A stretch of DNA of 64,000 nt from Methylobacterium dankookense (GCF_902141855.1 NZ_CABFVH010000006.1:1-64000); one strand, 5' to 3'. Counted from the stretch's first letter, positions 9,401 through 17,786 are shown. The notes: generated by a model from the sequence alone, not told the origin. Numbers and translations are program-made.

Positions 9401-12400
9401 TCGGCACCACGATCGCCGACGCCAACGGTGCCTTCAGCTTCACCCCGACCGCGCCGCTGGGCGACGGCAGCCATCAGCTCACCGTCACCGCCACGGACGC
9501 CGCCGGCCAAGTGAGCGCCCCCTCGGCCCCGGTCGAGATCACGGTCGACACCACCGCACCCGTCACCCCGGTGGTGACGGGCGGGGCCGGCCCGACCGCC
9601 GATACGACGCCCGCCATCACCGGAACGGGTGAGCCCGGCACCACCGTGACGCTTCTCGACGGCACGACCCCCGTGGGCAGTGCCACGGTCGGGGCGGACG
9701 GGACCTTCAGCGTCAGCCCGACCAACCCGCTCACGGAAGGCTCGCACGACCTCGCCGTGCAGCTCACGGACGCGGCCGGCAATGTCGGCACGCCCTCCGC
9801 CCCGGTCGGCGTCGTCATCGACACCACTGCCCCGGCCGCGCCGGTGCTCGCGCCGCTCGGCCCGACCAACGACAGCACCCCGACCCTGACCGGCACTGCC
9901 GAGGCGGGCAGCACGGTCATCATCAGCGACGGCGGCACGGTCGTCGGCACCACGGTCGCCGATGCCAGCGGCGCCTTCGCCTTCACCCCGGCCACGCCGC
10001 TCGGCGACGGCAGCTACAGCCTCACCGCGACGGCCACCGACACGGCGGGGAACGTCAGCGCCGCCTCCGGCCCGGTCGAGCTCGTCGTCGACACGGCGGC
10101 CCCCTTCGTTCCGGTGGTGACCGGCGGCGGCGGCACGACGGCGGACACGACGCCCGCCATCACCGGCACCGGCGAGCCCGGCACCACCGTGACGCTGCTC
10201 GACGGCACCAACCCGGTCGGCAGCGCCACGGTCGGCGCGGACGGGACCTTCACGGTCAGCCCGACCAACCCGCTCACGGAAGGCGCGCACGACCTCACGG
10301 TCCAGCTCACCGACGCCGCCGGCAATGCCAGCGCACCCTCCGTGCCGGTCGCCGTCGTCATCGACACGGGGCTTCCGGCCGCGCCGGTGCTGGCGCCGCT
10401 CGGCCCGACCAACGACACCACGCCGACGCTGACCGGCACGGCCGAGGCCGGCAGCACCGTCACGATCAGCGATGGCGGCACCGTGCTCGGCACGACGGTC
10501 GCCGACGCCAACGGCGCCTTCAGCTTCACCCCAACGACGCCGCTCGGCGACGGCAACTACAACCTCACCGCGACGGCCACCGACGCGGCCGGCCAGGTGA
10601 GCGCGCCCTCGGCACCCGTCCAGGTGACGATCGACACCGCGGCTCCCGCCATCCCGGTGGTGACCGGCGGCGCCGGCCCGACCGCGGACACGACGCCCGC
10701 GATCACCGGCACCGGCGAGCCCGGTGCCACCGTGACGCTCCTCGACGGCACCAATCCGATCGGCAGCACCACGGTCGGCGCGGACGGGACCTTCACGATC
10801 AGCCCGACCAACCCGCTGACGGAAGGCCAGCACGACCTCGCGGTCCAGCTCACAGACGCGGCCGGCAATGCCAGCGCCCCGTCGACCCCGGTCGGCGTCA
10901 TCATGGACACCACGCTTCCCGTCACTCCGGTGATCACGGGCGGCGCCGGTCCGACCGCGGACACCACGCCGGCCATCACCGGAACCGGAGAGCCCGGCGC
11001 GACGGTGACGCTGCTCGACGGCACCACCCCCGTGGGCAGCGCCACGGTCGGGGCGGACGGAAACTTCACCGTCAGCCCGTCCAATCCGCTGACGGAAGGT
11101 CAGCACGACCTCGCCGTGCAGCTCACGGATCCGGCCGGCAATGTCGGAGCGCCCTCGGCCCCGGTCGGCGTCGTCGTCGACACCACCGCGCCCGTCACCC
11201 CGGTGGTGACCGGCGGCGGCGGGACGACAACCGACACGACGCCCGCCATCACCGGCACCGGCGAGCCCGGCACCACCGTGACGCTCCTCGACGGCACCAC
11301 CCCCGTGGGCAGCGCCACGGTCGGGGCGGACGGCAGCTTCAGCGTCAGCCCGACCAACCCGCTGGCGGAAGGCTCGCACGACCTCGCCGTGCAGCTCACC
11401 GACGCCGCCGGCAATGCCAGCGCGCCCTCCGCCCCGGTCAACGTCGTGGTCGACTCCGCGGCGCCCGTCAGCTTCACCGTCGCGACGACGGCGGACGGGA
11501 TCCTCAACGCCGCCGAGGCGGCAGCCACGGCCTTCACCGTGGCCGGGTTCGGTGCCGGCGCCACCGGCACGGCCCTGTTCAGCGACGGCACCCACGTGGT
11601 CAGCGTGGCGGTCGACGCCGACGGCACCTACACGGCCGACCTGCGCGGGCTCGACGGCCCGGTGACGACGAGCCTCGCCGTCACCGACGCCGCCGGCAAT
11701 CCCGCCAATGTCGCGGGGCCGACCCTGAGCCTCGACACCCTGGCGCCGGCCGGCACCGCGGTCGCCGATACCAGCGGCGGCGCGGGGGCGACGAGCTTCA
11801 CCTATGCGGTGAGCTTCCCCGAGGCGGTGACGCAGGTCGGCGTCGAGGACTTCGTGCTCACCGGCACGAACGGCGCCAGCGGCACCATCACCGCCGTCAC
11901 CGGCTCAGGGGGCGCCTACACGGTCACGGTGGCGGGCGTCACCGGCAGCGGCAGCCTGACGCTCGCCCTCGCGGCGGGCTCGGACATCGCCGACGCGGCC
12001 GGCAACGCCGCCACCCTCGCGCCGGCCTCGCGGCCGGTCGGGGGCGCCCCGGGGCTCGAGCCGCCCCGGATCACGAACTTCGACACCGATTCGGGCGTCG
12101 TCGGGGACGGCATCACCAACGACAACACCCCGACCCTCTCCGGGACGGGGATCCCCGGCGGCACCGTGCAGGTCACCTCGGACGGCCTGCCCGGATCGCA
12201 GCCGCTCACCGCCGCCATCGACGCGCAGGGCCATTGGAGCCTGACCGCGCCGGCGCTCGCCGACGGCAGCTACAGCCTCGTGGCGACCGCCACCGCCCCC
12301 GACGGCACCGTCTCGACGCCCTCCGAGCCGCTCCGGATCGTGATCGACACCACGCCTCCGGCGCCCCCCGTCTTCACGGGCGTGGTGGGCGACGACGGGA

Positions 12401-13917
12401 CCGGCACCGTGAGCGATTCCACCCCGACGCTCGCGGGCACGGCGGAGCCCGGCAGCACGGTGGAGGTCGCCTACGGCACCCCGCAGGGCCCCGCCGTCCT
12501 CACCGGGACCACGGGCTCCGACGGCCACTGGTCCATCGACGTGCCGACCCTGGCGGACGGGAGCTACACCTTCACCATCGGGACGGTGGACCCGGCCGGA
12601 AACCGCGGCAGCGCGACGGCGCAGGTTTCCGTGGTGGTCGATACGGGCCCCGGCGGCCCGGGCGGAGGCGGCACGCCCCCGGCCCTGACGGCGGACGCCA
12701 ACCAGGCGGTGGCGCACGCGCCCGCGGTCAGCGGCAACCTGCTGGCCAACGACGCGGGCAGCGGCCTGCACGTGACGGAGATCCGGTTCGCCGACGGCCT
12801 CACGGTCGCGGTCCCGGGCGAGGGCAGCGTCCACGTCGTGGCGCAGCACGGCACGCTGACGGTCGCGGCCGACGGCAGCTACAGCTACCAGGCCATCGGC
12901 TCGAACAGCCTCCTGAACGGGGCGAGCGCCATCGAGCACTTCACCTACACGGCCGAGACCGATGCGGGGCAGAGCGCGCAGGCCGCGCTCGACATCCGCA
13001 TCGACGGGCACGCCCCGCAGGCGAGCGCCGCCTTCGACTTCGCGCTCGTCGACGCGCGGGTCGAGCTCGCGGGCGAGTCCCTGGTGCTGATCGGCCCCGA
13101 CGGCGTCGTCCGGGACATCAGCGGCATCGACACCCTGCGCTTCACCGACGGCGAGGTGCAGAACAGGGACGACAATCCGCTCGTCAACGACATCTTCTAC
13201 TACGCCAACAACCACGACGTCTGGACGGCGCATGTCGATGCCGATGTCCATTTCGCGATCTTCGGCTGGAAGGAGGGCCGCAACCCGAACGCCTATTTCG
13301 ACACCAAGGCCTATCTGGCGGAGTACCAGGACGTGGCGGCCGCCGGGATCAACCCGCTCGACCACTACGTGCAGAACGGCGAGCGGGAGGGCCGCAGCCC
13401 CGGGCCGGACTTCACCGCCGTCACCTACCTGCACGAGAACCCGGACGTGGCGGCCGCGGGCGTCAACGCCCTCGCGCACTACCTGCAATACGGCCAGGCC
13501 GAGGGACGCACGATCTACGAGGGCGACGCCCGCGGGCCGAACCCAGACATCGGCGCCTTCGATCCGGCCTTCTATCTCGCGCAGAACCCGGACGTGGCGG
13601 CAGCCGTGCCCGGCGGTGAGAACCCCGGCACCTTCGCCCTCCAGCACTACCTGACCTACGGGGCGAACGAGCTGCGCAACCCGAACGCGCTGTTCGATAC
13701 GGCCTACTACCTCCAGCACAATCCGGACGTGGCCGCATCGGGCGCCAACCCGCTCCTCCACTACCAGGAGGTCGGCTGGCTCCAGGGCCGCAACCCGAGC
13801 GCGGCGTTCGACACCAACACCTTCCTCGAAGGCCATCCCGACGCGGCCCAGGCCGGCATCGACCCGCTGACCTACTACCTGCAGCACAGCCTCCAGGACG
13901 GCCGCGCGACGGTCTGA
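3403..13917 (+). CDS. Giant Ig-repeat surface/adhesin-type protein, predicted type I secretion substrate
   Basis: About 3504 residues with no signal peptide, directly before an ABC exporter and HlyD adaptor, so probably their substrate. In order: an N-terminal beta-rich domain (~1-150) opening FDGSVGASGNPL; ~32 Ig-like units of about 90 residues (~150-3080) with the core TGTAEAGSTVTI and ending DxTAP; a cadherin/VCBS-like domain (~3090-3200) with SGNLLANDAGSG; then 5-6 copies (~3258-3504) of a 45-residue unit with core NPDVAAAGVNALAHYLQYG and closing EGR(N/S)P. The RTX nonapeptides (GGxGxDxxx) usual in such proteins are absent. Units 1-18 are mostly one type; from 18 on two types alternate. 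Likely role: biofilm or surface adhesion. The frame is also open to ATG 3325; I prefer ATG 3403 because of the SD-like AGG and the domain start. The opposite strand is also open across most of the repeats, a composition artefact. Confidence 0.85.
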   Translation: MATQTFDGSVGASGNPLTIGGYVYALRTNAGASTGTLAVQRELLGDAVLGLNSTTGYLSISQASGTAFTLNSLVIDRDISVLGSTVFVGYRNGVQVATQVAGNLIGIGDQPVTFTGSQWQNITEVRVFSRDLLDVNIGVGFAIDDVVTTDTTAPLVPTLSAGVAATADTTPTLTGTAEIGSTVTVYNGATALGTATAGADGRFSFTPTTPLPDGTYSFTARAADASGNVSAPSAAIGLLIDATAPTAPVFTAGGGLINDTTPTLTGTAEAGSTVTIYNGATVLGTTVAAANGSFSFTPATALSEGSYGLTATARDALGNVSTVSTALGVTIDATAPGIPTVAAPALTNLPTPTITGTAEAGSTVTLYNGTAVLGTTVAAANGSYSVTPTTPLGQGSYSLSATATDPAGNVSARSTATATVIDLTAPAAPTLSAGVAATADNTPTLTGTAEAGSTVTIYSGGTALGTATAGANGSYSFTPVTALADGSYNFTAVARDPAGNVGTASSPVALTIDTTAPGAPVFTAGGGLTNDSTPTVTGTAEAGSTVTILNGATVLGTAVAAADGTFSFTPATPLSQGSYSLTATARDALGNTSPASAALGVTLDLTAPAAPAINPIGATNDATPTITGTAEAGATVTILNGTAVLGTTVAAADGTFSFTPASALADGMASLTATARDAAGNVSAASVATMLSIDTVAPGLPAIAALGPTNDATPTITGTAEAGSTVTILNGAAVLGTTVAAADGSFSFTPATALADGTLSLTATARDAAGNLSGTSAAVPLTIDTAAPAAPVIAALGPTNDATPTITGTAEAGSTVTILNGTAILGTTIAAGDGTFSFTPTAALADGAASLTATARDAAGNLSGASAAVPLTIDTVAPAAPVLTPLGPTNDATPTLTGTAEAGATVTILNGTAVLGTTVAAADGTFSFTPTAALADGTASLTATAQDAAGNTSPVSAALPLTVDTAAPGAPVLDPPGTTNDTTPTLTGTAEAGATVTILNGTAVLGTTIAAPDGRFTFTPTTPLAEGTANLTATAADAAGNVSAPSASVALGIDTVAPGLPTLAALGPTNDATPTLTGTAEAGATVTILNGGAVLGTAVAGADGSFAFTPTFALPDGTTSLTATATDAAGNVSGASAAIPLTIDTAAPAAPALAPPGITADSTPTITGTAEAGAVVTLLNGTTVLGTAVAGTDGSFAITPAAPLPDGNLLLTATARDAAGNLSPASAAVALTVDTSVPGAPGVDYVPPTNDTTPVISGTALAGDAIAIFNGGVLVGSGAVAADGTFSIELTTPLAEGSNALTVMATGPGGTPSPAAPLTVLVDTIPPPTPALTGFPSPTNDATPTITGTAEAGSTVTIRSGGAVLGTAVADSTGAFTFTPTAPLADGTATLTAQAQDVAGNLSPVSGGVALTVDTAAPGAPTIAGLPAVTSDATPTITGTAEAGSTVTILDGTTVLGTVVAGADGTYTLTPATALPDGTINLTATARDDAGNLSATSAPVTLAIDTAPPAAPVLAGLPGAIASATPTITGTAEAGATVTLYNGATALGTVTAAADGSFSLTPGVPLPEGSATLTAIAHDAAGNGSAASAAVTVLVDTTAPGAPVITTPAGTTDDTTPTLTGTAEAGAIVTILDDGTAIGTVQADGAGNWTFTPGTALADGANLITATATDAVGNVSPVSAGITLTIDAGAPGAPVLAPLAPTNDTTPTLTGTAEAGSTVTISDGGTVLGTAVADANGAFSFTPTTPLGDGSYNLTATATDTAGNVSAPSAPVAVTIDTAPPAIPVVTGGAAPPADTTPAITGTGEAGTTVTLIDGTNPVGTATVGADGTFTVSPTNPLTEGQHNLAVQLTDAAGNASAASTPVAVVVDTTAPVAPVVTGGGGATADTTPAITGTGEPGATVTLFEGANPVGTATVGTDGSFTVSPTNPLADGSHDLTVQLTDAAGNASAPSAPVGVVIDTTAPDAPVLAPLGPTNDTTPTFTGRAEAGSTVTVSDGGTVLGTTIADANGAFSFTPTAPLGDGSHQLTVTATDAAGQVSAPSAPVEITVDTTAPVTPVVTGGAGPTADTTPAITGTGEPGTTVTLLDGTTPVGSATVGADGTFSVSPTNPLTEGSHDLAVQLTDAAGNVGTPSAPVGVVIDTTAPAAPVLAPLGPTNDSTPTLTGTAEAGSTVIISDGGTVVGTTVADASGAFAFTPATPLGDGSYSLTATATDTAGNVSAASGPVELVVDTAAPFVPVVTGGGGTTADTTPAITGTGEPGTTVTLLDGTNPVGSATVGADGTFTVSPTNPLTEGAHDLTVQLTDAAGNASAPSVPVAVVIDTGLPAAPVLAPLGPTNDTTPTLTGTAEAGSTVTISDGGTVLGTTVADANGAFSFTPTTPLGDGNYNLTATATDAAGQVSAPSAPVQVTIDTAAPAIPVVTGGAGPTADTTPAITGTGEPGATVTLLDGTNPIGSTTVGADGTFTISPTNPLTEGQHDLAVQLTDAAGNASAPSTPVGVIMDTTLPVTPVITGGAGPTADTTPAITGTGEPGATVTLLDGTTPVGSATVGADGNFTVSPSNPLTEGQHDLAVQLTDPAGNVGAPSAPVGVVVDTTAPVTPVVTGGGGTTTDTTPAITGTGEPGTTVTLLDGTTPVGSATVGADGSFSVSPTNPLAEGSHDLAVQLTDAAGNASAPSAPVNVVVDSAAPVSFTVATTADGILNAAEAAATAFTVAGFGAGATGTALFSDGTHVVSVAVDADGTYTADLRGLDGPVTTSLAVTDAAGNPANVAGPTLSLDTLAPAGTAVADTSGGAGATSFTYAVSFPEAVTQVGVEDFVLTGTNGASGTITAVTGSGGAYTVTVAGVTGSGSLTLALAAGSDIADAAGNAATLAPASRPVGGAPGLEPPRITNFDTDSGVVGDGITNDNTPTLSGTGIPGGTVQVTSDGLPGSQPLTAAIDAQGHWSLTAPALADGSYSLVATATAPDGTVSTPSEPLRIVIDTTPPAPPVFTGVVGDDGTGTVSDSTPTLAGTAEPGSTVEVAYGTPQGPAVLTGTTGSDGHWSIDVPTLADGSYTFTIGTVDPAGNRGSATAQVSVVVDTGPGGPGGGGTPPALTADANQAVAHAPAVSGNLLANDAGSGLHVTEIRFADGLTVAVPGEGSVHVVAQHGTLTVAADGSYSYQAIGSNSLLNGASAIEHFTYTAETDAGQSAQAALDIRIDGHAPQASAAFDFALVDARVELAGESLVLIGPDGVVRDISGIDTLRFTDGEVQNRDDNPLVNDIFYYANNHDVWTAHVDADVHFAIFGWKEGRNPNAYFDTKAYLAEYQDVAAAGINPLDHYVQNGEREGRSPGPDFTAVTYLHENPDVAAAGVNALAHYLQYGQAEGRTIYEGDARGPNPDIGAFDPAFYLAQNPDVAAAVPGGENPGTFALQHYLTYGANELRNPNALFDTAYYLQHNPDVAASGANPLLHYQEVGWLQGRNPSAAFDTNTFLEGHPDAAQAGIDPLTYYLQHSLQDGRATV

Positions 13918-14039
13918 GCCTGACGACCGGGCCGGGCGCGCGCCTCCCGGCCGCGCCCGGCCGCTTCCTCCCCTCCGCATCGCAGCCGCGGCGACTGTCG
14001 CCGCGGTGCCGTGCCCCTCCCTTGCAGCGAGTGTGTAGC

Positions 14040-15827
14040 GTGATCGCGAACCAGGGACGTGCCGAACTCGTGACGGCGCTGGCGCCGTGCCGGACAGCCT
14101 TCCTCGGAACAGGCCTGACGAGCGGGCTCATCAATTTGCTCTACCTGACAGGCTCGTTCTTCATGCTCGAGGTCTACGACCGGGTCATCCCGAGCCGGTC
14201 GGTCCCGACCCTCGTCGGGCTGATGGGGCTGGCCCTCGTTCTCTATGTCTTCCAGGGCGCCCTCGAGATGCTGCGCTCGCGGGTCCTCGCCCGGATCGGG
14301 GCGAGCCTCGACGAGGCCCTCTCGGGCCGCGTCTTCGATCTCGTGGTGCGCGCGCCCCTCAAGGGGGCGCCCCCGGCCGACGGCCTCCTGCCCCTGCGCG
14401 ACCTCGATCAGGTGCGCGCCTTCCTCGCGGGCGGCGGCCCCTCCGCCCTGTTCGACCTGCCCTGGCTCCCGGTCTATCTCGCCATCTGCGTCCTGTTCCA
14501 TCCGCTGATCGGGGCCATGGCGCTCGGCGGCGCCACGGTGCTGGCGCTGCTCACCTGGCTCACCGACCGCGTCACACGCGAGCCCGCCAGGGCCGCCACC
14601 GGGCACGGCCTGCGCCGCAACGGCCTCGCCGAGGCCGGGCGGCGCAACGCCGAGGTACTGGCCGCCCTCGGCATGCAGGACCGCCTCGCGGCGCGCTGGG
14701 CCGGGGCGAACCGCGAATACATGGACGCGCAGGCGCGGGTGGCGGACGTGGCGGGGGGCATCGGCGCCCTGTCCAAGGTCTTCCGCTTGGCCCTGCAATC
14801 GGGCGTGCTCGCGCTCGGCGCCTGGCTGGTGATCCACGACGAGGCGAGCGCGGGGGTGATCATCGCCTCCTCGATCCTGGTCTCGCGGGCGCTGGCGCCG
14901 GCCGAGCTCGCCATCGCCAACTGGAAGGGTTTCGTCCAGGCGCGCCAGGCCTGGGCCCGGCTCGCGGAGCTGCTCGCCCGCATCCCGGCCGCCGGGCAGC
15001 CGCATGCCCTGCCGCCGCCGTCGCGCGAGCTCACCGTCGAGGGCGTCAGCATCGCCCCGCCCGGCACCCTGCGCGTGGTCGTCCAGGATCTCTCGCTCGG
15101 GCTGAAGGCCGGCCAGGGGCTCGGCGTGATCGGTCCCTCCGCCTCGGGCAAGTCCTCGCTGGTGCGCGCGCTCGTCGGCGTCTGGCCGCCGGGCCGCGGC
15201 AAGGTCCGCCTCGACGGCGCCGCCCTCGACCAATGGTCGAGCGCCGATCTCGGGCGCCATCTCGGCTACCTGCCGCAGGAGGTCGAGCTGTTCGCCGGCA
15301 CGATCGCCGACAACATCTGCCGCTTCGAGCCCAAGCCCGACCCCGAGCTGGTGATCGCGGCGGCGCGGGCCGCGGGCGCGCACGCGCTGATCCTGCGTCT
15401 GTCCGAGGGCTACGACACCCGCATCGGCGAGGGCGGGGCCGGGCTCTCGGCCGGGCAGCGCCAGCGGGTCGGCCTCGCCCGCGCCCTCTACCGCGATCCG
15501 TTCCTCGTGGTCCTCGACGAGCCGAACGCCAATCTCGACAACGAGGGCGAGGCCGCCCTGACCCAGGCGATCCTCGGGGTGCGCCGCCGCGGCGGCATCT
15601 GCGTGGTGGTGGCCCACCGCCCGAGCGCGCTGGCGGCGGTCGACCTCGTCCTGATGATGGCCGAGGGCCGCGCCCAGGCCTTCGGGCCGAAGGACGAGGT
15701 CTTCCGGCGGGTGCTGCGCCCGGCCCCGGCGCCGGTCCCGACGCCCGATACGGGCGACGATGCGAGAGCCGACGCGAGACTCGACGCGCCGCCCGTCCCG
15801 GCGGCCCCCCTGCAGGAGAGCGCCTGA
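14040..15827 (+). CDS. Type I secretion ABC permease/ATPase (PrtD type)
   Basis: A fused exporter of about 595 residues. The N-terminal half has membrane helices (starting TAFLGTGLTSGLINLLYLTG) and the family signature SFFMLEVYDRVIPSRSVPTL. The C-terminal half is the ATPase, with Walker A GPSASGKSS at about 365, signature LSAGQRQRVGLARAL at about 469 and Walker B LVVLDEP at about 489. There is no peptidase C39 or C39-like domain, so it belongs to the PrtD/LapB-poor class that moves substrates with uncleaved C-terminal signals. It sits 122 bases after the giant repeat protein and its stop overlaps the HlyD start (TGATG), so the three genes look like one operon. Start is uncertain: GTG 14040, GTG 14031 or TTG 14022 are all in frame and none has a strong Shine-Dalgarno. 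The final ~50 residues are Pro/Ala-rich and probably flexible. Confidence 0.92.
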   Translation: MIANQGRAELVTALAPCRTAFLGTGLTSGLINLLYLTGSFFMLEVYDRVIPSRSVPTLVGLMGLALVLYVFQGALEMLRSRVLARIGASLDEALSGRVFDLVVRAPLKGAPPADGLLPLRDLDQVRAFLAGGGPSALFDLPWLPVYLAICVLFHPLIGAMALGGATVLALLTWLTDRVTREPARAATGHGLRRNGLAEAGRRNAEVLAALGMQDRLAARWAGANREYMDAQARVADVAGGIGALSKVFRLALQSGVLALGAWLVIHDEASAGVIIASSILVSRALAPAELAIANWKGFVQARQAWARLAELLARIPAAGQPHALPPPSRELTVEGVSIAPPGTLRVVVQDLSLGLKAGQGLGVIGPSASGKSSLVRALVGVWPPGRGKVRLDGAALDQWSSADLGRHLGYLPQEVELFAGTIADNICRFEPKPDPELVIAAARAAGAHALILRLSEGYDTRIGEGGAGLSAGQRQRVGLARALYRDPFLVVLDEPNANLDNEGEAALTQAILGVRRRGGICVVVAHRPSALAAVDLVLMMAEGRAQAFGPKDEVFRRVLRPAPAPVPTPDTGDDARADARLDAPPVPAAPLQESA

Positions 15828-17209
15828 TGGCCGTGAGCCTCAACCCGTCCGGGCCCGCCCCGATCCCGCTCGGGGCCCCCCGCGCCGCGCCGGTCGCCCC
15901 CACCCTGCCGCGCCCGCGCGCCCACGCCGCGATCCGGCGGCATCTCGCGGTGGCCCTCGGCCTCTCCGCGGTGCTGGTGGTCGGCCTCGGCGGCTGGGCC
16001 ACGCTGACCCAGATCTCCGGCGCGGTGATCGCCCCGGGCCAGCTCGTGGTCGAGTCCGAGGTCAAGAAGGTGCAGCACCCGAGCGGTGGCGTGGTCGGCG
16101 AATTGCGGGTGCACGAGGGCTCGCGGGTGCGGGCCGGCGACATCCTGATCCGCCTCGACGAGACCCAGACCCGGGCCGGCCTCGACATCGTGCTCAAGGC
16201 CCTCGACGAGCTCGCGGCGCGCCAGGCGCGCAACGAGGCCGAGCGGGACGGGGCGGCGGCGATCGCCTTCCCCGGCGCGCTCCTGGCGCGCGCCGGCAGC
16301 GACCGCACGGTGGCCGACGTGCTGGCCGGCGAGCGGCGGCTCTTCGCCGCCCGCGTGAGCGGGCGCGAGGGCCAGAAGGCGCAGCTGCGCGAGCGCGTGG
16401 CGCAGCTCCGGCAGGAGATCATGGGCCTGACCGAGCAGGTCGCCGCCAAGGGGCGCGAGATCGCGCTGATCGGCACCGAGCTGACGGGCGTGCGCGAGCT
16501 CTACGGCAAGAACCTCGTGCCCTACGCGCGGGTGACCGCGCTGGAGCGCGACGCGGCCCGCCTGGAAGGCGAGCGCGGCCAGCTCACCGCCTCGATCGCG
16601 TCCGCGCGGGGCAAGATCACCGAGACGCAGCTCCAGATCCTGCAGATCGACGGAGACATGCGCACCGAGGTCGGCAAGGATCTCGCCGAGATCCGCGCCA
16701 AGTGGTCGGAACTGGTGGAGAAGCGCGTCGCCGCCGAGGACCAGCTCAAGCGCGTCGACCTGCGCGCGCCGCAGGACGGGACGGTGCACCAGCTCACCGT
16801 GCACACGATCGGCGGCCTCGTCATCCCGAGCGAGCCGGCGATGCTGATCGTGCCGAGCGCCGACCAGCTCGCCGTCGAGGTGAAGATCCGGCCGCAGGAC
16901 ATCGACAGCGTCCGCGTCGAGCAGCGGGCGATGCTGCGCTTCTCCGCCTTCAACCAGCGCACGACGCCGGAGATCGACGGACAGGTCTCGCGCATCTCGG
17001 CCGATGTCAGCCAGGACCCGAAGACGGGGGCGACCTACTACACCGCGCGCATCCAGGTGCCGGAGACGCAGAAGGAGCGCTTGGGGGGCCTGCGCCTGGT
17101 GCCGGGCATGCCGGTGGAGGCCTTCCTCCAGCTCGGCGAGCGCTCGGTGCTCAGCTACCTCACGAAGCCCCTCACCGATCAGGTCGCGAAGGCCTGGCGG
17201 GAGCGGTAG
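15827..17209 (+). CDS. HlyD-family type I secretion periplasmic adaptor
   Basis: 460 residues. A Pro/Ala-rich cytosolic start is followed by one membrane helix (about 40-60), then the biotinyl-lipoyl-like half VVESEVKKVQHPSGGVVGEL, a long alpha-helical hairpin (about 120-280, with ARVTALERDAARLEGERGQL), the second lipoyl half DLRAPQDGTVHQLTVHTIGG and a beta-barrel ending in LGGLRLVPGMPVEAFLQLGE. That is the full PrtE/HlyD layout at normal length. It would bridge the ABC exporter to an outer-membrane TolC-type channel, which is not encoded here. It starts at ATG 15827, overlapping the ABC gene stop by one base, with CAGGAGAG just upstream, so translation is probably coupled. The operon ends here at a strong hairpin. 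Confidence 0.92.
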   Translation: MAVSLNPSGPAPIPLGAPRAAPVAPTLPRPRAHAAIRRHLAVALGLSAVLVVGLGGWATLTQISGAVIAPGQLVVESEVKKVQHPSGGVVGELRVHEGSRVRAGDILIRLDETQTRAGLDIVLKALDELAARQARNEAERDGAAAIAFPGALLARAGSDRTVADVLAGERRLFAARVSGREGQKAQLRERVAQLRQEIMGLTEQVAAKGREIALIGTELTGVRELYGKNLVPYARVTALERDAARLEGERGQLTASIASARGKITETQLQILQIDGDMRTEVGKDLAEIRAKWSELVEKRVAAEDQLKRVDLRAPQDGTVHQLTVHTIGGLVIPSEPAMLIVPSADQLAVEVKIRPQDIDSVRVEQRAMLRFSAFNQRTTPEIDGQVSRISADVSQDPKTGATYYTARIQVPETQKERLGGLRLVPGMPVEAFLQLGERSVLSYLTKPLTDQVAKAWRER

Positions 17210-17220
17210 TCCCGGAGCCT

Positions 17221-17280
17221 CGCGAACGACGCGGCCCCTGCTCCCGGACGGGAGCGGGGGTGCGCCGCGTTCGGTTCGCG
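17221..17280. terminator. Large imperfect hairpin between convergent genes
   Basis: The outer arms (CGCGAACGACGCGG at 17221-17234 and CCGCGTTCGGTTCGCG at 17265-17280) pair with small bulges. The inner arms, CCCTGCTCCC and GGGAGCGGGG, pair around a short loop. It lies 11 bases after the hlyD-type stop and about 30 bases before the end of the convergent small gene, so it can serve both transcripts. Confidence 0.6.
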
Positions 17281-17308
17281 AAGCTGCGCCGCCGGCCGGT
17301 GCCTGATC

Positions 17309-17617
17309 CTAGGCGCGGACCGCCCCGACCTCCGCCTTCACGAAGGCCAGGCAGCGGCTGCGGATGGCGGGGTCGTCGATCCGGATGAAGGCCTGGAGCA
17401 GGGTGGCCGCCTCCAGCAGGGCGACCGGCCCGGTCCCCGCGGGGCGCGGCGCGCCGAGGCCGCTGGCCAGGAGCGCCGTCGTCACGTTCAGGGCCGCGGC
17501 GACCGCGTCGAGCGACCGCATTGCGGCCTCCGGGAGCGGCACCGAGGGGGGAATCCCCGCCTCCGCCCGCCGCGCGCTGTCGTCACCCTTGGGGAGATCC
17601 GGATCGGCGTAGCCCAT
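17309..17617 (-). CDS. Small protein resembling the C-terminal half of an XRE regulator (paralogue 1)
   Basis: 102 residues. After a loose N-terminus it reads SLDAVAAALNVTTALLASGL, then ALLEAATLLQAFIRIDDPAI and RSRCLAFVKAEV. The first part looks like the last helix of an XRE-type helix-turn-helix domain. The second is the 'LL.AF.RI.DP..R...L..V' tail typical of alphaproteobacterial XRE regulators. The DNA-reading helices themselves are missing, so it may be an interfering or co-regulator peptide rather than a repressor. The neighbouring gene at 17787-18098 is a clear paralogue in the same orientation, 170 bases away. Function is unknown. Start is ATG 17617; upstream on the minus strand lies a purine-rich GGGACGTGAGCC. 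Confidence 0.65.
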   Translation of the reverse strand: MGYADPDLPKGDDSARRAEAGIPPSVPLPEAAMRSLDAVAAALNVTTALLASGLGAPRPAGTGPVALLEAATLLQAFIRIDDPAIRSRCLAFVKAEVGAVRA

Positions 17618-17786
17618 GGCTCACGTCCCTGGCGGCTCGGCGCCGCCGCATGGTTTCCGGCGGCCTACGGCGAATCCGGTGGTATCCTGTACGCCCTTTG
17701 CGCGATCGCGGCCTATGCCCCTGTCAGGCTTTCGGCCGGTAGCGTGAAGACTTTGCGAAGGCGGTCTTGGCAAAGGCGGTCTTGGA

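Noticed and set aside
4140..11460. Regular nucleotide repeats that could suggest a CRISPR-like or satellite array
   Set aside because: The ~270-base period is in frame and encodes Ig-like domains; there are no short identical repeats with unique spacers.
3346..11595. 2749-residue open frame on the minus strand opposite the Ig-repeat protein
   Set aside because: It is a shadow of codon bias and repetition: its translation is an Arg/Gly/Asp/His-rich repeat with no domain, and it has no plausible start region.
13180..13917. Possible RTX calcium-binding repeats at the end of the giant protein
   Set aside because: The repeats are rich in Asn-Pro-Asp and aromatic residues but lack the GGxGxDxxx pattern.
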